In this document: piece after piece, positions 1 through 8,285 of the stretch
Layout of the letters: the number at the start of each line of letters is the position of its first letter
How positions within the stretch are numbered: position 1 is the first letter of the stretch
NCBI RefSeq assembly: GCF_013359735.1
Contig: NZ_JABFMX010000003.1
Location: forward strand, 124,001-188,000
Source: Arthrobacter sp. C9C5
Lineage (GTDB): Bacteria; Actinomycetota; Actinomycetes; Actinomycetales; Micrococcaceae
DNA: 64,000 nucleotides
Direction: 5' to 3'
Program-made: the position numbers and the translations under genes
The notes under the pieces: generated by a model
Databases searched by the model: none
The model's input: the letters and a program-made list of their open reading frames with translations, nothing else
What the model was told of the DNA's origin: nothing

Positions 1-819
1 GACGCACCCGTTCGACGGCGAAGGCCAGGCTTCCGTCGCGGAAGCGGGCGGGCGGCAACCGGCTGGGAGGCACCGCGCCGCAAGGTGTTGATCGCGGTCG
101 CCGTCGTCGTGGCACTTTTCGCCGTCGTGGCCGGCGGCTATCTCTATTACCTCGCCCGGACGTTTGACTCCAATAGCAGCAAGATCGAACAGGCCTTTCC
201 GGACGAGTCCACCCGACCCCAGAAGGCGAAGCCCGAACCGGGCCAAGCCGGCACACCCCTGAATATCCTGCTGATGGGCAGCGACAGCCGCGGGGCCACC
301 GGGGCCGACGCGGAGAAGGGTGCGGCCACTGACCAGCGCGCCAATACCCTCATGCTGGTGCACATTCCGGCCGACCGGAAAAACGTGTACACCATGTCCG
401 TGATGCGCGACCTCTGGGTGGATATCCCCGGCCACGGCCAGGCCAAAATCAACGCGGACTACCAGCGGGTCCGCAACCAGCAGGAGTACCTGAAGGCCGT
501 GGTCAAGAAGTCCATCGATGGCCAAACGCTCTCCAACCCCGTCACCATCAGCAACCTGGTAGGCGCCATCTCCCCCTACGTCAGCGTGGACAAGTCCCTG
601 AACGCTGCAGCGCTGGGCGGGCTCGCCCTTGAGTTGAAAGATGTGCGGGCGCGGAACACCGTCATGTTTGCGCTGCCGACCGGCGGCATCGGGACGTCGG
701 CCGACGGCCAGTCGATCGTGCTGACCGACCCCAATGCAATCCGGGACATCTCCCGGGCGTTGGCCTCGGACACACTGGACAAGTACGTCGCTGCGAACAA
801 GTTCCAAAACGGAAACTGA
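1..819 (+). pseudogene. LCP family protein, 5' partial, internally deleted
   Basis: LytR-CpsA-Psr proteins transfer lipid-linked wall polymers onto peptidoglycan from the outer membrane face. The frame is open from base 1, so the gene probably begins before the window; a GTG at 85 is the first visible start, just before a membrane segment (about codons 85-155). The domain opens with GSDSR, but the next metal-binding motif reads RANT instead of R-x-D-T. After GQAKINA the protein jumps straight to DYQRVRNQQ (junction near 456/457). The downstream paralogue has 86 residues there, including the FVRER arginines. The frame is kept and the C-terminus (KYVAANKFQNGN) still aligns with the paralogue. 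I infer it cannot catalyse ligation. It may be a pseudogene or a non-catalytic partner; a sequencing or assembly deletion is the alternative. Confidence 0.75.
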
Positions 820-870
820 TCCGCGCCGTGTGACAGCCGTGTGAGAGCGCCCTGGCGCGGACGCCGGTGA

Positions 871-876
871 TATCGT
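871..876 (+). promoter_or_regulatory. Putative -10 box, leaderless start of LCP gene
   Basis: TATCGT lies 6 nt before the ATG at 883, with no purine-rich ribosome site between. That spacing puts the transcription start on the ATG. Confidence 0.4.
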
Positions 877-882
877 CCGCTC

Positions 883-1935
883 ATGGTCACGCCTGAACCC
901 GCAGAACCTCCAGCAGCGCCACCCCGGGCCCCGGGCAACCGCCGGCGCCGCCGGATCCTTGTGCTCGCCCTGGTCCTTTTGCTGAGCGCCGGCATTGCTG
1001 CCGCGTTCCTGCTGGCACCGCGGACGGAGAACGCAGCCCCGGCGCAAAGCCCCGCACCGAGCGCCACACCAACTGCCAAGCCCACTCCCACGCCGCCGCC
1101 AGAGCCCCCGCCCACGGCATTGAACATCCTGCTAATCGGCAGCGACAGCCGGGTCAACCAGCGGGGCGCGGCCGCCGCGGGCAAGGCGTCCGACCAGCGG
1201 TCCGACACCATGGTGTTCATCCATCTGCCCGCGAACCGGCAGCGGGTCTACGGAATCTCGCTGATGCGGGATCTGTGGGTCACCATCCCCGGTCACGGCC
1301 AGGCGAAAATCAATGCGAGCCTGCAGCTGGGCGGAATCCCGCTGACGACGCGGACTGTCGAATCGCTGCTCGGCCAGCACATCGACCACACGGTCATGGT
1401 CGACTTTCAGACCTTCGCCGCACTGACCGACGCCGTTGGCGGCGTCGACGTCACTCTGAAGCAGCCATTCACCTCGACAATCGACCCTGGCGTGGCCTTT
1501 AGAGCGGGCGTAAACCGCCTCAATGGCGCCCGGGCACTGGATTTCGTCCGCGAACGGAAAGCATTTGTCGACGGCGACTACCAGCGCGTGCGGAACCAGC
1601 AGACCTTCCTCAAGGCCGTGCTGGCCAAGGTGGTCAAGCAGAGCATGGCCAACCGTGCCACGGCCCGCAAGCTGGCTTCCGTCGTGCTGCCGCGCACCGT
1701 TGTAAGGCCGGCCCTGACCCTCGACACACTGGCGCGCCTTACGTTCAGTTTCCGCAACACTCCGCCCGGCGGCGGGGTGTTCTTCACGCTGCCGACGGCG
1801 GGGGTCGGCACCAGCGATGACGGACAATCCATCGTCCTCCAGGACCCGGCCGCAACCGCGGAAGTAGCCGCAGCGCTGCGGGCCAACAAGATTGACCGTT
1901 ACGTGGCCGCGCACAAACTGCAAAACGGCAACTGA
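883..1935 (+). CDS. LCP family cell-wall polymer ligase
   Basis: Complete LytR-CpsA-Psr protein of 350 residues. It has a short cytoplasmic N-terminus rich in Pro and Arg, one membrane segment (about 24-46), a Pro/Thr-rich linker (about 50-80), then the LCP domain from LNILLIGSDSR. The metal-binding RSDT, the GHGQAKIN motif and the FVRER arginines, typical of active LCP enzymes, are all present. It ends RYVAAHKLQNGN, nearly the same as the truncated gene upstream, so the two are tandem paralogues. Family members join teichoic-acid-like or other anionic glycopolymers to peptidoglycan. It sits 127 bp upstream of a sensor kinase operon that ends in a glycosyltransferase, so a role in anchoring that polymer is possible but unproven. 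Confidence 0.9.
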   Translation: MVTPEPAEPPAAPPRAPGNRRRRRILVLALVLLLSAGIAAAFLLAPRTENAAPAQSPAPSATPTAKPTPTPPPEPPPTALNILLIGSDSRVNQRGAAAAGKASDQRSDTMVFIHLPANRQRVYGISLMRDLWVTIPGHGQAKINASLQLGGIPLTTRTVESLLGQHIDHTVMVDFQTFAALTDAVGGVDVTLKQPFTSTIDPGVAFRAGVNRLNGARALDFVRERKAFVDGDYQRVRNQQTFLKAVLAKVVKQSMANRATARKLASVVLPRTVVRPALTLDTLARLTFSFRNTPPGGGVFFTLPTAGVGTSDDGQSIVLQDPAATAEVAAALRANKIDRYVAAHKLQNGN

Positions 1936-1949
1936 CCGCCGCCGTCATT

Positions 1950-1969
1950 TGTGACAAGAAGCTGTCACA
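1950..1969. promoter_or_regulatory. Inverted repeat TGTGACA-N6-TGTCACA
   Basis: A perfect 7-bp inverted repeat with a 6-nt spacer lies between the LCP gene and the kinase operon, about 80 bp before the putative kinase promoter. A half-related TGTGACA-N4-TGTGAGA occurs at 829-846, before the second LCP gene. Symmetry and position suggest an operator. The factor is unknown; spacing does not match the classic CRP site. Confidence 0.45.
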
Positions 1970-2050
1970 TTTCGTGGAGGGCTTACTCAAAGGGAACAAA
2001 ATCCCTCAAGTGATTTACAGACGTGAGTGATTCGCTGCGGAAATCTCCGT

Positions 2051-2056
2051 CATAAT
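2051..2056 (+). promoter_or_regulatory. Putative -10 box, leaderless start of sensor kinase
   Basis: CATAAT ends 6 nt before the ATG at 2063 and there is no Shine-Dalgarno sequence. This supports 2063 rather than the in-frame GTG at 2027, which would lie upstream of the promoter. Confidence 0.5.
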
Positions 2057-2062
2057 CGTTTG

Positions 2063-5000
2063 ATGAGCCGTCTCCCCAACACCACATCCCGGTTCCGCAG
2101 GTGGCTCCTGGCGAGCGCGGCGGGCGTCGTCTCCCGGCGAGGGGCCGAGAGGGGGCGCGGGGACGTCCAGCACGTGCTCGACGCTACCCGGGACGGGATC
2201 TACGGCGTTGATAGCACCGGGCGGATCACCTTCGTGAACCGCGCACTGTGCGAACTGGTCGGCGCCGACCGGGCCGATGCCCTGGTGGGCCGGAATCACC
2301 ACCAGGCGCTGGGGCACCTCCCGACGCCAGGATCCGCGGCTGCCGGGACACAGCCCGGAACGCGCGGGAAGGAAACCCTGGAACGGTGCGGGGCATGTGC
2401 CGCCGTCGCCCTCGCCGCACCGGCGCACGGTGACCTGTTCCTCGAGGGCGTCGGCCAGGAGCCGCTGCCCGTCGGGTATTCATCCCGGCCCCTCGCAGCG
2501 GCCGGCAGATACCAGGGCACCGTGATCACCATCCACGACATGCGGGAACACCATGCCCTGGAGGCCCAGCGCCGCCGCGCACAGGCGGAACTCAACCAGC
2601 TCGTTTCCGTGGTGGAGGCCAGCCCTAACCTGGTTGTGGTGGGCCGGTCTGACGGCCAGGTGCAATGGATGAACACCAGCGGGCGCAGCTTGCTCGGGAT
2701 CGGTGCGGACGAGGACGTCAGCGCCTTGACCATCGGGGACATGTTCCCGCCCCAGGAGCTGCTACGGATTTATGCGGAGGACATGCCGGCGCTCGTCAGC
2801 ACCGGCCGGTGGCAGGGGCAACGCACCTTGCGGTCCCGCGCCGGAGATGCGATTCCCGTGGCTGTCGCGTCCCGGCTGCACCTCGACGACGGATTCCCCG
2901 AGGGCTACTACGTCACGGAAATCATGCGGGACCTTCGGCCGCAGCTTGAACAGGAACGTAGCCTAAGGCTCAGCGAGCGCCGCCTTTCCACCGCCGAAAC
3001 GATCGCCCGGATGGGGAGCTGGGAATGGAACCCTGAAACGGACCATGTCCAGTGGTCGCGCGGGCTCTACCAGCTCTATGGCATGGCCGGCAGCGGTGTG
3101 GAGACCGTGGAGACCTGGCTGATGACCGTGCATCCGGACGACCAGCAACGCGTCCGGGAGATCTGCACCAGGGTGGCCGAGGGAAACGGCGGCCTCGACT
3201 TCGTGTGCCGGTCCAGCCGCGCCGACGGCACTCCGATGGTCGTCCACAGCAGGGGCGGAATCGTCGAGGAGCCGGGTGCCCCGCGCGTCATTGTGGGCAC
3301 CCTGGTGGACATCACGGAGCAGCATGCTGCCCTCTCTGCGGTGCAGCAGAGCCAGGAGCTGACCCGGCGGATCCTGGAGTCCGCGGGCGACGCGTACGTG
3401 CAGTTCAGCGCCGATGGGCTGGTCACTGAATGGAACGTCCAGGCCGAGGAAACATTCGGCCTGACCCGGGCCGAGGCGATGGGGCAACCAGTGGTCGCAC
3501 TGGTCACGGCGCCGGACAAGCGGGAATCCCTCGAGCGGCTACTCGGGCTGCCTGGCGGTCCCGCCCACGCGGGGCAGCCCACCGAACATTTTGAACAGCC
3601 GATGCTTCACCGCGCAGGCCGTGAATTTCCCGCTGAGGTGACGGCGTGGACCACCGACGACGGCGCACAGCGCGTGTTCAGCTGCGTGATCCGCGATATC
3701 AGTGAACGGCAGGCCGCGGAGCGGGCCAAGAACGAGTTCGTCTCGGTGGTGGGCCACGAACTGCGGACTCCCCTGACCTCCATCCACGGGGCGCTGGGTC
3801 TGTTGCGGGCCGGCCTGCTTGGGGAATTGAACACCCGGGGGAAGCGGATGGTGGACATCGCTGCCCACAACACGGACCGGCTGGTCCGGCTGGTCAATGA
3901 CATCCTGGACATCGAGCGGCTTGAGTCAGGCAAGGTGGACCTGGAGTTACAGGAATGCGACGTCGCCGTCCTGGCGGAGAGGTCCCTGGAGGTAATGCGG
4001 TCCCTGGCCGACGGCGCCGGGGTACGCCTCACGCTCGACGCCAGGCCCGCCGTGCACCTAGTGGATCCGGATCGGATCGAACAGGCCGTAACCAACCTGC
4101 TCAGCAACGCGACCAAGTTCTCCCCCGCGGGTTCCGAGGTCCTATTGACGGTCCGTTCGGACGCGGACGGGCTCACAATCCGAGTCCGGGACCAGGGCCG
4201 CGGCATCCCCGTCGAAGACCTGGAACGGATCTTCGACCGTTTCCAGCAGGTGGATGGCTCCGACGCCCGGGACAAGGGCGGAACGGGCCTGGGCCTGGCC
4301 ATCTGCCGCACCATCACGGAGCAGCACGGCGGCCGGATCTGGGCCGAGAACGGACCCGGCGGCGGGGCAGTCTTCACCATGACAATCCCGGCCACCCGCG
4401 GTGCGGGTCCGGAGGTCGGGGCTGAGGAGACCGGCGGACCGATGGTAGTGGTGTGCAGCGAAGACGCCTTGGTGCGTGCCCGCATCGGGGAGGTGCTGCT
4501 CTCGCGCGGCTACGACCCGATCGAGGTGACCGCTGGCTCGCTGCTGCTCGACGCGGCACTCCAGCACCACCCCGCGGCCATTCTGTTCGAACAAAGGACC
4601 CCCACGGTGGCCGGCTGGGAGGCCGTAGTTGGCCTGCGCGCCCACCACGAGACCCGCGACATTCCGGTGGTCTTCCTGAACTTCGACGGGGACACTGTCT
4701 TCGCCAGGTCTGAAGGCGCTGCGATCGACGAACCGCTGGACATAGGTGGGCTGCTAAGCGCAGTCGAGGAGGTCATCGGCAACCGGGAGACGGGACCGGA
4801 GCTGCTGCTCGTGGAGGATGACCAGGGCCTGGCCGCTGTTCTGGCAGAGGGATTCCGCCAGCTGGGCATCCGGGTTCACCACGCCCCAACGGCCCGGCAG
4901 GCATTGGCCTTGTGCTCCCACATCGTCCCGGACCTCGTGGTGCTCGACCTTCAACTCCCTGACCAGGACGGCTTCGCCGTCGTGGCCCAATTCCGCCAGG

Positions 5001-5218
5001 ACGCACGACTGCGCGGCGTGCCCCTGGCAGTTTACAGCGCCCGCGACGTGGATGAGGCGGACCGGAAACGGCTGCGGCTCGGAAGGACCGGGTTTTTCAC
5101 CAAGGGGCGGGTCAACCCGGATGAGTTTGAACAACACGTCATGGAGTTGCTCGGCCACCTGACCCAAGCTGCAAAGGAGACCGCCCATGGATCACCCCCG
5201 GCGCATTCTGCTGATTGA
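2063..5218 (+). CDS. Multi-PAS hybrid sensor histidine kinase with two C-terminal receivers
   Basis: A 1051-residue soluble hybrid kinase. Four PAS-like sensor regions (about 33-140, 176-290, 306-423, 433-551) precede a HisKA domain (about 555-623, phospho-acceptor His565 in GHELRTPL) and a HATPase domain (about 666-778) with N (LLSNATKF), G1 (DQGRGIP), F (IFDRFQQ) and G2 (GTGLGLAI) boxes. Two receivers follow. The first (about 793-903) has Glu where the phospho-Asp should be (ILFEQRTP). The second (about 913-1030) keeps Asp962 in VVLDLQLP and a Lys in FFTKGR. There are no membrane segments, so the cue is probably cytoplasmic. It is first gene of a tight operon: the next gene starts inside its 3' end. 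I infer it feeds phosphate to the receiver and Hpt proteins downstream. The ligand of the PAS domains is unknown. Confidence 0.92.
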   Translation: MSRLPNTTSRFRRWLLASAAGVVSRRGAERGRGDVQHVLDATRDGIYGVDSTGRITFVNRALCELVGADRADALVGRNHHQALGHLPTPGSAAAGTQPGTRGKETLERCGACAAVALAAPAHGDLFLEGVGQEPLPVGYSSRPLAAAGRYQGTVITIHDMREHHALEAQRRRAQAELNQLVSVVEASPNLVVVGRSDGQVQWMNTSGRSLLGIGADEDVSALTIGDMFPPQELLRIYAEDMPALVSTGRWQGQRTLRSRAGDAIPVAVASRLHLDDGFPEGYYVTEIMRDLRPQLEQERSLRLSERRLSTAETIARMGSWEWNPETDHVQWSRGLYQLYGMAGSGVETVETWLMTVHPDDQQRVREICTRVAEGNGGLDFVCRSSRADGTPMVVHSRGGIVEEPGAPRVIVGTLVDITEQHAALSAVQQSQELTRRILESAGDAYVQFSADGLVTEWNVQAEETFGLTRAEAMGQPVVALVTAPDKRESLERLLGLPGGPAHAGQPTEHFEQPMLHRAGREFPAEVTAWTTDDGAQRVFSCVIRDISERQAAERAKNEFVSVVGHELRTPLTSIHGALGLLRAGLLGELNTRGKRMVDIAAHNTDRLVRLVNDILDIERLESGKVDLELQECDVAVLAERSLEVMRSLADGAGVRLTLDARPAVHLVDPDRIEQAVTNLLSNATKFSPAGSEVLLTVRSDADGLTIRVRDQGRGIPVEDLERIFDRFQQVDGSDARDKGGTGLGLAICRTITEQHGGRIWAENGPGGGAVFTMTIPATRGAGPEVGAEETGGPMVVVCSEDALVRARIGEVLLSRGYDPIEVTAGSLLLDAALQHHPAAILFEQRTPTVAGWEAVVGLRAHHETRDIPVVFLNFDGDTVFARSEGAAIDEPLDIGGLLSAVEEVIGNRETGPELLLVEDDQGLAAVLAEGFRQLGIRVHHAPTARQALALCSHIVPDLVVLDLQLPDQDGFAVVAQFRQDARLRGVPLAVYSARDVDEADRKRLRLGRTGFFTKGRVNPDEFEQHVMELLGHLTQAAKETAHGSPPAHSAD

Positions 5219-5570
5219 CGACGACCAAGGCATCCGGGAGGTGGCCCGTACCGTGCTCGAAATGGTGGGCGGCTACGACGTCGAAACGGCGGCCTCAGGA
5301 TTGGAGGGCCTCGGGAAGGCGCGCACCAGTCCGCCGGATGCGATCCTGCTGGACGTGATGATGCCCGGACTAGACGGACCGGAAACCTTCGCCTTGCTTC
5401 AAGAGCACCCGGAAACATGCAACGTCCCGGTTATCCTCCTGACGGCCAAAACACAGCCGGCGGACCGCAGCCGCTTCGCCTCGCTGGGCGTTGCCGGGAT
5501 GCTGGCGAAGCCTTTTGATCCAATGGCGCTCAGTGACCAGATTGCGGGCACCCTGGGGTGGCAGCCGTGA
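5187..5570 (+). CDS. Single-domain response regulator (CheY-like)
   Basis: A 127-residue stand-alone receiver: acidic pocket LLIDDDQ near the N-terminus, phospho-acceptor Asp56 in ILLDVMMP, a Thr in LLTAKT and the Lys of KPFDP. There is no output domain, so it probably shuttles phosphate or binds a partner. Its ATG has a strong AAAGGAG site 8 nt upstream and lies 32 bp inside the kinase gene. Its stop overlaps the GTG of the next gene (GTGA), so the products are likely translationally coupled. It could carry phosphate from the kinase to the Hpt domain of the next protein, which would make a kinase-receiver-Hpt-receiver relay; this is inferred. Confidence 0.92.
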   Translation: MDHPRRILLIDDDQGIREVARTVLEMVGGYDVETAASGLEGLGKARTSPPDAILLDVMMPGLDGPETFALLQEHPETCNVPVILLTAKTQPADRSRFASLGVAGMLAKPFDPMALSDQIAGTLGWQP

Positions 5571-7174
5571 GCGGCGCTGCGCCGGAGACCGGCAGGAACG
5601 ATCCGGCGGCCATGATCCGGACCATCTGGAACAGCAACCGTGATGAAGTCATGGACCGCGTGGCTGTGCTTGAAGACGGCGTGGCGGCAATGATCGAGGG
5701 CCGGCTTTCCGCCGAGGACCGCAGGGCCGCCGAACGCGACGCCCACAAACTGGCTGGCACCGCCGGGACCTTCGGCTTCCGGCGGGCCTCAGAGGCGGCC
5801 CGCGAGCTGGAGGGAATTCTGGCGGGGACGCACGGGATCCCGCTGGACCGGACACTCGTCGCAGCCGACGAAATTGTGGCACTACGCGGGGACCTCGGCC
5901 GGGACCCATCGCCCGCTGCGGAGCCTGACATGGACCAGCCTCCCGGCGGAACCGGGCACCGGGACCCAGCCGCAGGACCCCTGATAGTCATTGACGTGAC
6001 CACCCGGCGGTTGCGGAAACAGCTGGCCGCTGCCGCCACCGACCGCGGCTTCCTCCCCCTGGCGGTCGGTGCCCACGGCGCGCTTCCACAGGGACCGGCT
6101 CCCGTCGCGGCACTGATTGAACTTGGTGCAGGTAACAGCAGCCACGAGCTCATCGCCCGGCTGGCGGCGCTGGATCCTCCCGTTCCCTCACTGGCCCTGG
6201 CACAGCCGGACGCATCCTGCGACCGGGTCGCGGCTGCGCGTACAGGAGCCCGCGGGGTAGTCAGTTCCGAGGCGCCCCCCGAGGAGATCCTTACCGCGGC
6301 GCAGGGCATGCTTGCTCCTCCGCACCCGCCCGAAAGTACTGTGCTGGTCCTCGATCACGTGCCGGAGAGCCAGTCCCCGGTGCGCGCCGCCCTGCTGGAC
6401 GCCGGCCTGGCCGTGGTGACGCTCGCCGACCCGGCGCGGTTCTGGGAGGTGCTGGCCGAGACGCAACCGGACCTGGTGATCCTCGGAACCGGTTTGCCCG
6501 GGGCCGACGGTGCCGAACTGTGCCGGGTGCTCCGCAGCGACGCCGGATGGGCTGCCCTGCCGATTCTCCTGTTGTCGGCACACCAGGATGCGGACGCCGT
6601 GGCTGCTCTCTTCGACGCCGGCGCGGACGACGTCGTCACCGTGCCCTTCGCCGGAACCGATCTTGCGGTGCGCGTCCGAAACCGGATTGAACGCGCTCGG
6701 GTGCTCCGCGCGAGCGTACGTGTCGATTCGGACGAGGGTGCGCTTGCTGTGGACCGGGCCACCACGCCGGCGGGCGGAACGGTCGCCGCGGAATACGACG
6801 TGGATGTGGTAGTGGTTGAAGACGATCCGCTGCTCGCAGACCTCCTCCGGCATGCCGTGACCACGCGCGGCTACCGCTTCCGGCACTTCGCAGACGGGCA
6901 GGCTGCAGCAGACGAGCTGACGGGCAGACCACCGGCGTTGCGGTCGCGCGTCGTCCTGCTCGACGTCGATCTCCCCGTCCTCAATGGTTTCGGCCTGCTG
7001 CAGCAGATGGCAGTCACCCACAACCTGGTGGCCACCCGTGTGATCATGCTGACCGCGCATTCCAGCGAGAAGGAGATCGTCAATGCCTTGAAACTGGGGG
7101 CATTTGACCACGTAGCCAAGCCTTTCAGCGTGCCCGTCCTGATGCAGCGCGTGGACCGGGCAATGGGAGGCTGA
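5567..7174 (+). CDS. Hpt domain protein with degenerate and intact receiver domains
   Basis: I start at GTG 5567, which forms a GTGA overlap with the previous stop; an in-frame GTG at 5558 is the alternative. The 535-residue protein opens with an Hpt four-helix domain (His60 in AHKLAGTAGTFGF). A weakly receiver-like region (about 140-240) follows. Next comes a receiver fold (about 260-385) whose phospho-Asp is replaced by Gly307 (VILGTGLPGADG). A fully typical receiver closes it (about 410-535), with EDD, Asp466 in LLDVDLP, a Thr in LTAH and KPF. It has no DNA-binding or enzymatic output, so it looks like a phosphorelay hub. The HEAT-repeat gene begins 1 nt after its stop, which suggests the relay acts on the HEAT protein or the glycosyltransferase behind it. 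Confidence 0.88.
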   Translation: MSGAAPETGRNDPAAMIRTIWNSNRDEVMDRVAVLEDGVAAMIEGRLSAEDRRAAERDAHKLAGTAGTFGFRRASEAARELEGILAGTHGIPLDRTLVAADEIVALRGDLGRDPSPAAEPDMDQPPGGTGHRDPAAGPLIVIDVTTRRLRKQLAAAATDRGFLPLAVGAHGALPQGPAPVAALIELGAGNSSHELIARLAALDPPVPSLALAQPDASCDRVAAARTGARGVVSSEAPPEEILTAAQGMLAPPHPPESTVLVLDHVPESQSPVRAALLDAGLAVVTLADPARFWEVLAETQPDLVILGTGLPGADGAELCRVLRSDAGWAALPILLLSAHQDADAVAALFDAGADDVVTVPFAGTDLAVRVRNRIERARVLRASVRVDSDEGALAVDRATTPAGGTVAAEYDVDVVVVEDDPLLADLLRHAVTTRGYRFRHFADGQAAADELTGRPPALRSRVVLLDVDLPVLNGFGLLQQMAVTHNLVATRVIMLTAHSSEKEIVNALKLGAFDHVAKPFSVPVLMQRVDRAMGG

Positions 7175-7175
7175 C

Positions 7176-8285
7176 ATGCAACTGTACGACTTGCTAGCCT
7201 GTGTTCTGCTCGCCGAAGGCGGGATCCTCGGTGGCGGACTGAGCCTGATTCTTGGCCATGCGGCGTTCCAGCAGCTTCGGGCTGCGCGGCTGCGGCCTGG
7301 AATGCGGGCAAACATGCAAACTTTGGCCCGGGTCCTGGCCGGCGCCCCGGACCGTCCGGCCCTTGCCAGGCTTCCGCTGGACAAGGCGATCGAAGTAGTG
7401 GCCGAAGCGACGCGCAGCGTCGACGATGCTGGCCGGGCGCGGCTGGCGGAACTACCCGTCTACGCGGCGCTCACGGAGCGCGCGGCCCGGTGGTGCACCA
7501 GCACGCGTTGGCACCGCCGGCTCAAGGGCGTCCGGCTGCTGGTGATCCTGGGCGCCGGCCAGGACGCCGTCCCCCCGCTGCTGGAGGACCCCCGCGCCGA
7601 AGTGCGCAGCGCGGCCGCTGCCTGGGCAGCGAACCAGCCGAGCCCGCAGATCGCCACCCGGCTGGTCCGCATGCTGAGCGACGAGGCCCTCGCCTGCCGG
7701 CTGACCGCCCACCGCACCCTTGTCCGGATGGGCCTCCACGCAGTGCCCGCCATCATAAGCCACATGACCGAAGAGTCCCCGGCATCGCTGGCCACGGCGC
7801 TCCTTGTGGCGTCCCGCGTCCACGACTCCTCGCTGATGGGACCGGCGTTGGCGCACCGGAACCACAGCGATCCTGAGGTTCGGGCCGCCGTCGCGCAGGT
7901 GATCGCCTCCGGCGGCGGGACCGACGGCGTCGAAGGGCTGGAAGGTTTCCTGACTGACCCCGCCCCTGCCGTACGGGCCACAGCCGCGGCCGGCCTCGGC
8001 GGACTGGGCCACTGGCCCAGCTCGCCCCTGCTGGCCGAACTGCTGGGGGATCCGGCCTGGGAAGTCCGCCGCGCGGCCGGTCTTGCGCTCGACCGGCTCG
8101 GCGGCCCGGGTCAGCTGTACCTTCAGCGGGCACTTCATAGCACGGACCGGTTCGCGCAGGACATGGCCCGGCAGGTGCTGGACCGCGGCGGGACTGGGAC
8201 CGGCACGGAAAGCGGGACCGGGACCGGGACCGGGACCGGGACCACATTGGCAGTTTTCGCAACGAACGGCAAAGAGCGCAGATGA
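7176..8285 (+). CDS. Membrane-anchored HEAT-repeat protein
   Basis: A 369-residue protein with one N-terminal hydrophobic segment (about 5-30), then a long alpha-solenoid of HEAT-like helix pairs (about 100-345). Repeats such as DPRAEVRSAAAAWAA, DPEVRAAVAQVIAS, DPAPAVRATAAAGLG and DPAWEVRRAAGLALDRL are clear. HEAT solenoids are protein-binding scaffolds. The C-terminus has a Gly-Thr stretch encoded by GGGACC repeats. The gene sits 1 nt after the Hpt-receiver gene and its stop overlaps the GT2 start (ATGA). I infer a scaffold that couples the phosphorelay to the glycosyltransferase at the membrane. No enzymatic motif is seen. Confidence 0.85.
   Translation: MQLYDLLACVLLAEGGILGGGLSLILGHAAFQQLRAARLRPGMRANMQTLARVLAGAPDRPALARLPLDKAIEVVAEATRSVDDAGRARLAELPVYAALTERAARWCTSTRWHRRLKGVRLLVILGAGQDAVPPLLEDPRAEVRSAAAAWAANQPSPQIATRLVRMLSDEALACRLTAHRTLVRMGLHAVPAIISHMTEESPASLATALLVASRVHDSSLMGPALAHRNHSDPEVRAAVAQVIASGGGTDGVEGLEGFLTDPAPAVRATAAAGLGGLGHWPSSPLLAELLGDPAWEVRRAAGLALDRLGGPGQLYLQRALHSTDRFAQDMARQVLDRGGTGTGTESGTGTGTGTGTTLAVFATNGKERR
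8214..8243 (+). repeat. Hexanucleotide tandem repeat (GGGACC)5
   Basis: Five perfect GGGACC copies inside the 3' end of the HEAT gene, preceded by diverged copies from about 8189. Each unit encodes Gly-Thr, so copy-number changes keep the frame and only alter the length of a flexible tail. Confidence 0.9.

Noticed and set aside
2027-2062. Earlier GTG start for the kinase
   Set aside because: It lies upstream of the CATAAT box and adds residues unlike any sensor domain.
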